NCBI RefSeq assembly: GCF_022539505.1 | Contig: NC_061514.1 | Coordinates: 35,059,769 to 35,123,768 of the forward strand | DNA length: 64,000 bases | Direction of reading: 5' to 3' | From: Lolium rigidum | Taxonomy: Eukaryota > Streptophyta > Magnoliopsida > Poales > Poaceae | Shown: positions 22,437-32,378 of the stretch, one piece after another | Layout of the letters: the number at the start of each line of letters is the position of its first letter | Numbering within the stretch: position 1 is the stretch's first letter | Notes under the pieces: model-generated | What the model was told of the DNA's origin: nothing | What the model saw: the letters and a program-made list of their open reading frames with translations, nothing else | Database searches by the model: none | Translations under genes and position numbers: made by a program

Positions 22437-23172
22437 TGTTGGGGGGATGACCCCCGGTATGCCAAAGGCATGCCAAAACCGGATGGTTTAGGCCATCAAG
22501 ATACCGGTTTAATGTTTATACCGGAGCACGAAGTTAAGGATTTGGCTAAGTGAAGCTAAGCCGGTATCCCCGCAGGGGTATACCGGAACCGGATAGAAAA
22601 GACACCGGGCTACCGGTAAGAAGTACTACTTGTAGCACGTCGGCAGGACTGGTCAAAGATTCTCTCCAGAGCTAGAGGACAAAGATGAGCTAAGCAAAGT
22701 AGCTTTAAACAAAGGCCTGACGATAAAGAAGAGGATGACGATGAAAGAAGCCGGATGACGTCAGCCTCCCTGATTAAAGAAGACCCCGGTGTCATCTATG
22801 ATTAAAGTAACTTTGTAAAGTAGTTTGTCTAGTCAAAGATGCCATTAGGGTTTCTAGGGTTTCTTCCCCTGTAAGCCACCCTCTCCCCTATATAAGGAGA
22901 GGGGGTAGCCCTCATCACGGGCAGGTAGACGTACGCATAAGTGTGCCCTTGTACTCAGAAACTTGTAACCTGTGGAGATCAATAAAGAAGATGATCTAGA
23001 GCGAGTTCTTCCTTATGTCTCTCTTCTTCAACCTCTAGCCTTGGCTAAGTTCTTGAGGAAACCATCCGGAAGTTCATCCCGTCTAATCACAAACCCTCCC
23101 CCGAATCCTGTAGCGTCCATTCGGCCCCAACTTAAGCCATAATATGGCATCTGTCTGTTCCCCACGACGACA
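22437..23172 (+). repeat. Element E 3' LTR
   Basis: The LTR starts TGTTGGGGGGATGACCCCC and ends CCACGACGACA, 736 bp. A TATA box (TATATAAGG) is at 22889. Its 3' third resembles the solo LTR at 40237-41110 (CCATAATATGGCAT against CCATCATATGGCAT), showing related families. The downstream 5 bases are TATTT, but no partner target copy is in the window. Confidence 0.8.
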
Positions 23173-23228
23173 TATTTACCCAGGTTCGGGGCCCTCGATG
23201 AGGTAAAACCCTTACTTCCTGCTTGTCC
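23173..23228 (-). repeat. Fragment of an inverted Tat-type LTR beside the gap
   Basis: The sequence ACCCAGGTTCGGGGCCCTCG is the reverse complement of a segment in the solo LTR near 40980. A second, oppositely oriented LTR of that kind therefore begins here and is lost in the gap. It may be the target into which element E inserted. Confidence 0.5.
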
Positions 23229-23328
23229 NNNNNNNNNNNNNNNNNNNNNNNNNNNNNNNNNNNNNNNNNNNNNNNNNNNNNNNNNNNNNNNNNNNNNNNN
23301 NNNNNNNNNNNNNNNNNNNNNNNNNNNN
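23229..23328. other. Assembly gap (100 N)
   Basis: Exactly 100 N, the usual placeholder for a gap of unknown size. The right flank is inside an LTR of the B/C/D family. Confidence 0.95.
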
Positions 23329-24094
23329 CTCCGGGTTGGGCCTTGCGGCCACGCACGGTGCTCGTAAGCCGATCCTAAACAAGGCCAAAAAACCAACATG
23401 AAGTTGATCCTAGGAACATCCCGTTTAGGACTTGCGAACGCCACCCTACGTGCCACCGGATCCTCCCCCTTTGTAAGGCCTAACTATTGCGGATATTAAA
23501 CTAATCCTTGTAGAACAAGGAGCAATCGTAACGGATCAGATCTACTAAATAATGATCAAGCGGGTGCCGCCCCCACACCTGAGATAGGCGTGAGGGCGGC
23601 TAGATATGCAAGGGTTGCACTACGTAAGCATGCTCAAACGAAGAACAATGCTAACCCTAACACATCTAATGATAACTACGTTGCTCGCCATCAAAAGCGC
23701 TTCAGTACGAGCAACGCATGAACAACGTGGGGCTTGTGCTGCCTAGATCGCAAGATGCGATCTAGGCAGCATGTCGCTTCCCGATAGAAACCCTCGAGAC
23801 GAAGGAGTTGGCGATGCGCCGAGATTGGTTTGTTTTTGGGGTTGAACGTGAGTTGTTGTTTATTCCATAAACCCTAGGTACATATTTATAGTCCAGGGGA
23901 CTTTCTAATGTGGGCGTGCACTAAACCGTGCACGAGTAAGATTCTATCTCTAAACTAAAATAATAAACTACTAAATAAAGATACACGGGCAATCCAGCCC
24001 AAAACCCTTCGTGCCGGGCCGCTTCGTAAATCTTCCACATGTAATCTTCCAAACCCGGCCCACCTCCGGATTCGTCCAAAATCTGGTGATAACA
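23329..24094 (-). repeat. Element C 3' LTR, partial
   Basis: This matches the right LTR from its middle to its end GATAACA at 24094. About 400 bases of its left part are in the assembly gap. Leader hairpins are at 23566-23600 and 23738-23770, the second with a perfect 15-bp stem. Confidence 0.85.
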
Positions 24095-24289
24095 CATGCC
24101 CCCTCGGTTTTGGAAATAACATTTCCAAAATCATTATGCTTTCCCTTCGAAGGGTCATGTCGTGGCAGAAGCGAGCCGTTACAACATCCGTCATCATTAT
24201 GCCCTGTCTTCTCAGCTTCTCTAAAAATTCCGACAGCCTTTAGCATCGATCCCTTGGAAGTTGTAATGGCATTAAACTTTCACCAAATT

Positions 24290-24305
24290 TCTCATTATTT
24301 AACCG
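24290..24305 (+). promoter_or_regulatory. Candidate promoter of the opposite-strand ORF in C
   Basis: A TTATTTAACCG segment lies about 85 bases before the ATG at 24382. Element B has the same TTATTTAACCG at 2892-2902 before its ORF, while the surrounding sequence differs more, so the site is a plausible TATA-like element. This is inference from conservation between two copies only. Confidence 0.35.
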
Positions 24306-24381
24306 TGCCGACCGGTTAGCTCTCTCTATCCTCTGCTCCATCCCAGCTATCGGCACCAAAAAACCCTCTCCTCCCGTAGCA

Positions 24382-24804
24382 ATGTCTTCCTCTTCCTCTT
24401 CCTTCTCAAAACTCTTCCCCCAATCTTCGCCGAAGAAGAAGAACGAGGACAGCCTCCACCCCGCAGTGAATCCCTTCTCCTCCGACAAGGAGGAGAAAGA
24501 AGGAGAAGCAGCAAAGGCCAAGACCTCCCCTTCCGCCCAGCTCCCGCCGAAGAAGCGCCCCCGCATGTGGGCGGACAGCGAGGACGAAGATGATGACGAA
24601 GAGGAAGAGGAAGAGGATGACTCCTCCTCCTCCATCGGGTATCCGCCGAACAAGCGCTTCCGCTCCTGGGCGGACAGCGAGGATGATGATGATGACGAGG
24701 AGGAAGAGGCTCCGGCCAAGGGCTGGGGCAGCAGCGACGAGGAGCTCCCTGGGAGCAGCGCCGACGACGTCGACGGCGGCGATGAAGAGGACAGCGACGA
24801 CTAG
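24382..24804 (+). CDS. Opposite-strand acidic KRxRxW protein of element C (intact)
   Basis: An uninterrupted 140-codon frame on the strand opposite to gag. The protein is MSSSSSSFSKLFPQ, then a Lys/Ser/Pro segment. Two copies of a module follow: PPKKRPRMWADSEDED at about residues 57-72 and YPPNKRFRSWADSEDDDD at about 89-106, each followed by a run of acidic residues. It ends with GWGSSDEELPGSS and an acidic tail. The KKRPR and KRFR clusters could act as nuclear localisation signals. No known domain was recognised. The ATG is kept in B at 2968. Its place, between where pol would be and the LTR, matches that of antisense ORFs known in Tat-lineage elements. Expression is unproven. Confidence 0.6.
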   Translation: MSSSSSSFSKLFPQSSPKKKNEDSLHPAVNPFSSDKEEKEGEAAKAKTSPSAQLPPKKRPRMWADSEDEDDDEEEEEEDDSSSSIGYPPNKRFRSWADSEDDDDDEEEEAPAKGWGSSDEELPGSSADDVDGGDEEDSDD

Positions 24805-24849
24805 TAGTATAGGACTAGTAGTAGCAGTGCACTAGGCACCAGATCCCTC

Positions 24850-25970
24850 TTTTGAGAGCCATCGGCTCTTTCTTGTAAAGCCGCTCCTTGGAATTAATGA
24901 AATTGTTCTCTCCATTCATCTTTTAATCGCTCCAATTTCATTCCTTCCGTTTGTCATGCTAAAACCGATAGCAACGCGTCGGACTTCTTTCTTTTCCTTG
25001 CAGCAACAGCACAGTCCAAGCCCCGTACTAGACGACGGCTTTTTCCTTCCCAGTTCCTCCCCGAGACGACCATGATGCAGCCGCAGCCGAGGTGACTCTA
25101 ATCGGCTCTTAAAAAATAGGGCATCTTCCAGGCTTGTTGCCCCCCGAGTCCTAGCCGAGGCAAAAACAGAGCTGCATGGACCTAGGCTCGATCATGTCTG
25201 AGGGAACTCCTTATGCCGAGCTAGCCGATTAAACATAAATCGGCTTCCCAAAGCAGAGAGCCCTCAAGGTGAGCTGCCCCCGAGTTTCTTCGGTTCCTCG
25301 CCGGCCGGATAGGCTCCTTTCCTTTGATGGACCTGATGCAATCCATCCTTGACCTGATCCGCACGCCCATGCTGCTCCCGACATAATCTCCCTTGAGTCG
25401 ATGGCCATGCATCGGCTGTTATATCCTTAAGTCGATGCTCGCTGCATCGGCTATGTTCGAAAATTTTCGAATTTTCACTCCTCTTTTTTCTTTTACGGCC
25501 GACCCGTGCATCGGCCCCCATATTCCAATACTCATCACCAAAAGATGAGATGCTTTCGTTGCATATCCTCGTATTTTATCTACTCGGGTGCCCCCGAGCC
25601 GATTCTCGTCAAGAGAATTGATGGTATCGGCTCGTGTTGGATAACATGTTGAACCCGAGCGGAATGGTGGGTGAGGATAATTTTGGCCGATTGCTAGAAT
25701 CGGCCTCCACGTTGCTTGCTCGTTGAAGGTTTTGTAAGTTCCCTTCATAAATTTTTTGGGGCCGATCACAAGGATCAGCCTCTCCTGGTTTGCTCATTGG
25801 TTTGATCTTGCTACTTGGTCGGGCTGGATGAAACCAACCCAACCTCCGACTTGATGCGCTTGCTTGTCGTCCACCTTGAGTGCTCCGTAGAGTCGTGGAG
25901 CGCTACGCTCTGTCGGCAAGACGAGTACCATGTTTGTGCCAGCCGATGTCTCATCATCGGCTTTCCTCTG
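24850..25970. repeat. GCCGAT/ATCGGC hexamer field of element C
   Basis: About 14 copies of the hexamer were counted by eye in 1.1 kb, again often as facing pairs, for example GGCCGATT with AATCGGCC at 25684-25704 and AGCCGATG with CATCGGCT at 25942-25962. The arrangement parallels the field in B. Confidence 0.75.
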
Positions 25971-28570
25971 TTTAGGGCGCCACTCCATCTTCCGTGGGCG
26001 ACCCTCTTCATCCAGGGTTCGCTGAACTTTTGCAGCCAGATCAGGCCGTGCCTTCCTTAGCGTGTGCAGGTACAACCTCTCGGCTTCCTCCGGGCCGCGC
26101 AATCGCCGAACCCCGCGCTTTTGGGAACGGCTGAGTCCGTCGGGGCACCACCTTGGCCGGTGGTACCTGTCTTCTTCCACTTCTCCCTCGTCTTCGAATC
26201 TTCAAGATCTGCCCAACGAGGTGGCTCAGCGCGTTTGCTTTGTGGCGGGAGAGGCCCTAGGCGCTCGAACACGGACACGCTGGCTGTCCCCTTCTTTTTC
26301 TGATTGCATTCTGGGCAATTTCCGATTGTGGGCAATCGGCTCATTCCTGAATCCCAGCAGTGTCTGAAGAAGGGGCAGTCCCAATGCCTGGCGTTGTCAT
26401 CTTGCTCCCTTGATGCTTCCGTGGCGCAGCGCTCGTGCTCCTCCTCATCGCGATTCTGCCGACGATGTCTTCTGGCTTCTCTAGCCAAACGATCTCCTCT
26501 ATCATCATAATTGGACCGTCGGCGTTGGTCATACTCGACTCACATATTTGTTGAGGAGGTGATCGAGAGGGGTCGCCGATATCTTATATTCTTCACCTCT
26601 CCCTCCGTGACATAGCGCTTGCCATCATGACGGAGCCGATCGCGTGGAGCGGCCTCCTCTGTATCCTTGCTATGAGAGCAGCTGCCCTCATCTCCATCTT
26701 TGCCGAGTGGTTTCCGGGTCCTACCATGTTGATGCTGAACGAGGGACCCGGCTGGCAACCTTCAGGGTAGGTAATTTCTACCATGTTAACGGCGGGGAAG
26801 GGTTGGGTGTCGACCTTCATGGCGTACTGGTTGAAAATTAGCCGCCCCTTCTCTATCGCCGCTTGGATGTGCTCGACGCCACACCCGGCGGTCGTTGGTG
26901 GCATGGGAAAGCGAGTTGTGGAACTTGCGGTACGGCTTTCCGTTTAGCTCTTTCGCCGTGGGGAACTTGAGACCTTCGGGAACCGTCAATCGTTTCTCCT
27001 TGAGCAGGAGGTCGAAGATTTGTTCAGTCTTGGTCACGTCAAAATCAAATCCCCTGGGCGGCCCTGGTGGCTTTACCCATTTGCAGGCCACAGGGGTTCC
27101 CCCCTGAATCCACTCAGCCACTGCTATCTCTTGGCCTCCCGCATGCACTTCATCTTCCTCTGTATCGACCATAACTACTGCACGCTTGAACTTGTCTTGG
27201 TACGGGTCGGGGTGGCGCTGTTCATATGCCGATAGTTTTGAACCATGTGCGCCAGCGAGGGATAATCTGCTTGGGAGGCCATGTCCTTGAGCTGTGTTGC
27301 AAGGCCTGCTATTGCCAACTCGACTGCTTCCTTTTCAGTTATACGAACCGAATAACATCGGTTCCTAAGATTCCTGAAGCGCTGGATGTACTCTGTCACC
27401 GTTTCCCCGCGCTTCTGACGTAGTTGTGCTAGATCGGCAATGCCAGACTCGGAAGCTTCGAATGGTATTGCATATGGAACCCGTTCTTCCAATTGCTTCC
27501 AAGACTGGATGGAGTTTGCTGGCAAAGAGGTGTACCATCCAAAAGCCGATCCCGTGAGGGACTGTGAAAAGAGCCTCACGCGTAGCTGATCCGACACTGA
27601 AGCCGGTCCTAGTTGAGCCAAATATCGGCTGATGTGCTCGATGGAGCTGGAGCCATCCGATCCACCGAATTTGGAGAAGTCGGGGAGCCGATATTTAGGT
27701 GGCAGCGGGATCATCTCGTAATCGTCGGGGTACGGCTTGGAATAGCCGATCGCCCTTCTTTTCGGCATCATGCCGAACCGGTCTCTCGGTATGGTCCTGA
27801 TCTGATCCGCTGTGCTGGCCGTAGGAGTTGCACTCTGAAGATTCGCCGGGGTGGCGTACTTGGCCTGCCATGTTTGCTTTTCCAGCTCTGAGCCCTCTGC
27901 AGGAGTTGGGCTCGGGAGTTTCGTCGGTGTGGCGTATTTAGTTAGCCACGTCTGCTCTGTCGCCGACGTTCCTCGTGTCTTCGCCGGAGTCCCCGATGTT
28001 GTGGCCTGGTTTGTGAGTGCCCAGTCACCACAATCCGGCACATACATGCACGCGTATCCATGAGGGATCTCCTTAGGCGCCTCCATTAAGAACTGGTAGT
28101 CACTAGGGTCGCCACCAATCTTGTAGACGAGGAATGCCGGTGTAGTCGGCACTTCAGCTGGTGCTGCCAACGCATATGGCAGCGGTGGACGGGACTGGAA
28201 TGGCAACTCTCCTTGATGAGTCCCGAGAGCTGGTCCCGACGGCGAGTATTGGTGGCTCATGATCTCCGGATCACGCGCGAGCGACACGCTCCAACACGTT
28301 GACCAAGTTCTCGGAGTGGCGGTGTAGTGAGTGAGCCACCGGGTAGTTGATCTCCTCGCCGCGGACCCTCGGTGCGTTCCTCCGTCGGGGTAGAGAGGTC
28401 TATCCCATCGAGCGCACCTTGCGGTGAGAACCCCTTCCATCCGATGCCACCGGAACGGGTTCTGCGAAAGAGCCGATGAGGTCGGCTTCGAGGGTAGCCT
28501 TGATCTCGTTGTATTGCTTCTTGAGGTCGTCGGGCGGATCCCCGTAGGTGACCGGCGTGCCGTCCGCCAT
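25794..28570 (-). pseudogene. Element C gag region, protease deleted
   Basis: Gag starts at the ATG at 28570 (MADGTPVTYGDPPDDLKKQ). After a frameshift the best-kept frame runs from MSHQYSPSGPALGTHQGEL to 27175. It includes two copies of a TWLTKYATPTKL-like repeat and the gag core (YRLPDFSKFGGSDGSSSIEH, GSAFGWYTSLPANS). The following parts (26786-27172, 26540-26904, 26057-26488) contain GPPRGFDFDVTKTEQIFDLL and a Cys/His cluster CPFFRHCW...CPECN. The last part jumps from APRL to KVDD at about 25880, where D still has its protease. Confidence 0.8.
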
Positions 28571-28608
28571 CTCAGATGTAGATGGCGATGTGGTTGATGT
28601 AGACGATT

Positions 28609-28626
28609 GTCCCACCGGGCGTGCCG
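28609..28626 (-). other. Primer binding site of element C
   Basis: The minus strand reads CGGCACGCCCGGTGGGAC next to the 5' LTR, the same as in B. Confidence 0.55.
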
Positions 28627-28632
28627 AGAATG

Positions 28633-29800
28633 TGTTGACTGCCAAAACCCACCGGCGGGCAGCGGCCTTGTCAACACCGTAGAGCCGGGAAGAGCCTAGA
28701 GCTGCGGCTGGCTGAGACCCCTCCGAGCGACGGCCCGCAATGCTCTTCTGGTCACACGCGGCGTTGCGAAGTGCAAGGGCGTGCCACCTGACCTATACCT
28801 GGTCAGGAAGGTGATGAGGGTGCCTCGCTTAGTTTCTGCAGGGGCATACATGTAAACGTTAAATACGAGCCTCGATCGGCTCTCGGGTTATCCCGTGAAT
28901 CGGCTCAAAGAGCCGATCCACCCATGATCCGTACGGGGTGCACGAATACTTGGTGGTCCTGCTTGATCAAGATAAAGCTAATGAGATCTACGACGATTTA
29001 GGGTTTTCACCGCATAATCGGATCATCCTACTCCGAGGTTGGGCCTTGCGGCCACGCACGGTGCTCGTAAGCCGATCCTAAACAAGGCCAAAAAACCAAC
29101 ATGAAGTTGATCCTAGGAACATCCCGTTTAGGACTTGCGAACGCCACCCTACGTGCCACTTGGATCCTCCCCCCTTTGTAAGGCCTAACTATTGCGGATA
29201 TTAAACTAATCCTTGTAGAACAAGGAGCAATCGTAACGGATCAGATCTACTAAATAATGATCAAGCGGGGTGCCGCCCCACACCCGAGATAGGCGTGAGG
29301 ACGGCTAGATATGCAAGGGTTGCACTACGTAAGCATGCTCAAACGAAGAACAATGCTAACCCTAACACATCTAATGATAACTACGTTGCTCGCCATCAAA
29401 AGCGCTTCGATACGAGCAACGCATGAACAACGTGGGGCTTGTGCTGCCTAGATCGCAAGATGCGATCTAGGCAGCATGTCGCTTACCCGATAAAAACCCT
29501 CGAGACGAAGGAGTTGGCGATGCGCCGAGATTGGTTTGTTTTTGGGGTTGAACGTGAGTTGTTGTTTATTCCATAAACCCTAGGTACATATTTATAGTCC
29601 GGGGGACTTTCTAATGTGGGCGTGCACTAAACCGTGCACGAGTAAGATTCTATCTCTAAACTAAAATAATAAACTACTAAATAAAGATACATGGGCAATC
29701 CAGCCCAAAACCCTTCGTGCCAGGCCGCTTCAGAAATCTTCCACATGTAATCTTCCAAACCCGGCCCACCTCTGGATTCGTCCAAAATCTGGTGATAACA
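28633..29800 (-). repeat. Element C 5' LTR
   Basis: The LTR starts TGTTGACTGCC and ends GGTGATAACA, 1168 bp. Leader hairpins are at 29272-29305 (weakened by substitutions) and 29443-29475 (perfect 15-bp stem, AGA loop). Confidence 0.9.
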
Positions 29801-32378
29801 CGTGCGTGATTGTGTGACTAGTTGAAGCTATCAAGAATCTTCATCCGTGCATAGTGCTCAATTCTATATACTTATCCTATGCCTTTTATTGTGAAGTTGA
29901 TCCTTTCTAACATTGTCAATACTCCACCGGAAATTATTTCCAATATACTCATTGTCTTTGACAATTGATAACCTTGTATGTGGTTGAATTTTTGGATCAT
30001 CTTCACCTTGGATTGTTTCTTATTGCCTTATTTTACTTCCAACAAATCTTTGTTGCTCCCATGTGTCTTCCTTGTCACTTTGAAAAATGTTTTGATAAAT
30101 TCTCTTGATTCATATCAAGTGATTGTTTTGGAAGACAAACCTTTTCCTTACGGTACATTGTGCCATTGTGAAAAGTGTATAGGGTTTGGTTTATTTTATT
30201 TGAACCTTGCTCTTTTGGGGAGTTTGCTATCTCATTCTTTCTTACATGATTTATTTGCTTGAATGAGATAAATCCTTGAGCATGTTTGCCTTATTTCATC
30301 CTTTATGCTCAACGGTTTCTTCTTAGTTCACTTGTTGAACTTTGTTGAACAAATCTTTTGTGATTTGCTTCTTAGATATAATTTGGACAACAAATTTGTT
30401 TTGTGACACCTCTATGCCTTATTTAATTCCTTTGGTGTTTTGTCCAAAGTATATCTTTCTTGGATCTTTAAAAGTTTTGGTGCATGCTTATATGTAATTT
30501 GTTTATACTTGTAGCATGCTTGCTTTCTTTCGATCCATTATGTAGGATATACTCCATCAAATCCTAAATGGCTAAGATGTGCATGAAATTCAAACTTCAT
30601 CTAAATATGCACATGTTTATATGGAGTGTGTCCTATATATTGTGGTTAGTCTAACCATGTTGGACCCAATAAGTTTGGGGGCCAAGATGTACTTGAATGA
30701 AGTTTTAGGTACATTGGAGATGCAATGGAGGCTTGTCTCATCTATAAGGAAGGTGTTATCACCATATGAGAATTGGAGTCAAGCTAGGATGATCGATGAA
30801 CTCTTATCTACTACATCAAGCCATTGCTATCTCGGTAACAAGTATCTTATTCATGCATACTCATAGCATCCAACCTCTTGTAGGTTGTATCTTGGCATGA
30901 AATTATTTATTTCAAAAAAAAATATTGCGGTTCTTGAAAAACCCTTTTAAAGTAAAACTTCTTATTGAACATTTGAGTAATTTGAGAAGATGCATATGAT
31001 AGGTTATATGTATATCATATTTTATGATTCACCTATCACAAATATGCCCTCTAGCAATTTATTGCATATCAATTCCTCAAAGAGCTCTTGTGTGCAATAT
31101 TGATGAATTTGTGGAATCAATCCGTATTTGTGATACTTGTTGCCTTTCTCAAAACACTCCAACTAGCTCTACTTCCCTTATTGTTAGTTGTAATGCTTTT
31201 GAGGTTTAACTTGGTTGAAGTTCATTCATATATATACCATAAGTGAAAATTGGAGCCATTGGCTATATATGCTTCTTAAGCAAACATCCTTTGGTATATT
31301 TTATGACTTCATCTTGGATATCTTGTTTTATCTATTTTGACTAACCTCTTGTGTGTGCATGTTTCTTTATGGATCACTTTGTCCACTTTAGAAACTCATA
31401 TACATAAGAGTGTTAATCCATCACCTTGATATTCTTGATCTTTGCCGACCATCTTTTACCCCTTTTGTTTTTAGTGGGTTGGTAAAGAAAATTTATGAGT
31501 GCTTGGTTTATTTATTTTCTTCATGCACTCATATCTCGTAATTGTTGGACTCAAGTTGTTCTTGATAAGCATACTCTCCTTATCTTAGTTGTGTTCTAAA
31601 TGATATATAGGGAGTGAGGATTCCATGTTTGTGCATATTGTATCCAAATGCAAACATTATAAATTGTGCACGAACCTTGGGGAGCTTTCTTATTTTTAGA
31701 GCACTATATCTTTCTTATCATGATATCTTTGTTTGTCCAATTGGATCTTTGATTGCTTGCTTTATTTGTTAAAGCTCACTTCACCATGTTATCTTTATGC
31801 AATCGTTGATCCTCAATATAGTTTGACTTCCTTCAAGTATTCATCATTGGATATGTGCACTTGATTCCACTCAAATTATGAGAAGTGCACACTTTGGGGA
31901 GGAACTCACATTATATTAGGCCTTCTAAATTTTTCACCCATTTTGACAATCGATGCCAATGGGGGAGAAGTTTAGAGGGTTTAAGGGAATGGTTTTATAC
32001 TTAAGTTTGGTTTGTGCTTAAGTTTGCCTCTCATGCATTCCATATTTATATGTCTTGCATGGTTGTATATATATAGTGGAAACTATCCCAAAGGTTAATC
32101 TTGACAATGTATGCAATGAATTCATGTTCATCACACGTGCATACATTGTGGGGGAGTTTTCTCTATATATATTGGTTCTACTCACATCCATTGCATTTGT
32201 TGTAGTTGTGTGAGTAGAGCCGGTTTTGATATGGGCTAGTAGCTTTGTGTTACTTGACCATATCAAATACAACCTCTTGTATACAACTTATTCTCGGATA
32301 AGTTGCGTACTTGTCACTAATATTCATTATATAAACCCTCTTATTGTGGTTGTCATCAATTACCAAAATGGGGGAGAT
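29801..32378 (+). mobile_element. Element F: internal 3' region of an LTR retrotransposon
   Basis: An AT-rich stretch leads up to a polypurine tract (AAAATGGGGGAGAT, 32365-32378) that directly precedes an LTR. The frames in it are short and none resembles gag or pol, so this seems to be the long non-coding 3' part of a large element whose coding part and 5' LTR are not in the window. Element C inserted in it or beside it. A Copia assignment is possible but unproven. Confidence 0.55.

Larger units (their letters stand above)
16067..23172 (+). mobile_element. Element E: Tat-lineage Gypsy element, 5' truncated, with an opposite-strand gene
   Basis: The plus strand holds the C-terminal part of integrase, a long 3' region, and one LTR at 22437-23172. 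Everything upstream of the integrase end is missing, and the left boundary at about 16066 is joined head-on to another Tat-lineage fragment. A multi-exon gene lies on the minus strand between integrase and the LTR. TACCGG/CCGGTA hexamers are frequent throughout. Confidence 0.8.
23329..29800 (-). mobile_element. Element C: second non-autonomous Gypsy element of the B family
   Basis: The left LTR (from inside the gap to 24094) and right LTR (28633-29800) flank a degraded gag region, the GCCGAT field and an intact opposite-strand ORF. As in B, protease, reverse transcriptase and integrase are absent and the short protease-deletion junction is present. The base run after the right LTR is CGTGC. 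The left target copy is in the gap. Confidence 0.88.

Noticed and set aside
28260..28677. N-terminal 140 residues of the long minus-strand frame at 27175-28677
   Set aside because: They are Arg, Ser and Thr-rich out-of-frame sequence. The real gag start (MADGTPVTY) is in another frame, and the true frame enters only at MSHQYSPSGP.
30579..30866. A 95-residue plus-strand frame as a gene
   Set aside because: No domain, no splice or promoter context and biased composition. It lies in the non-coding 3' part of element F.
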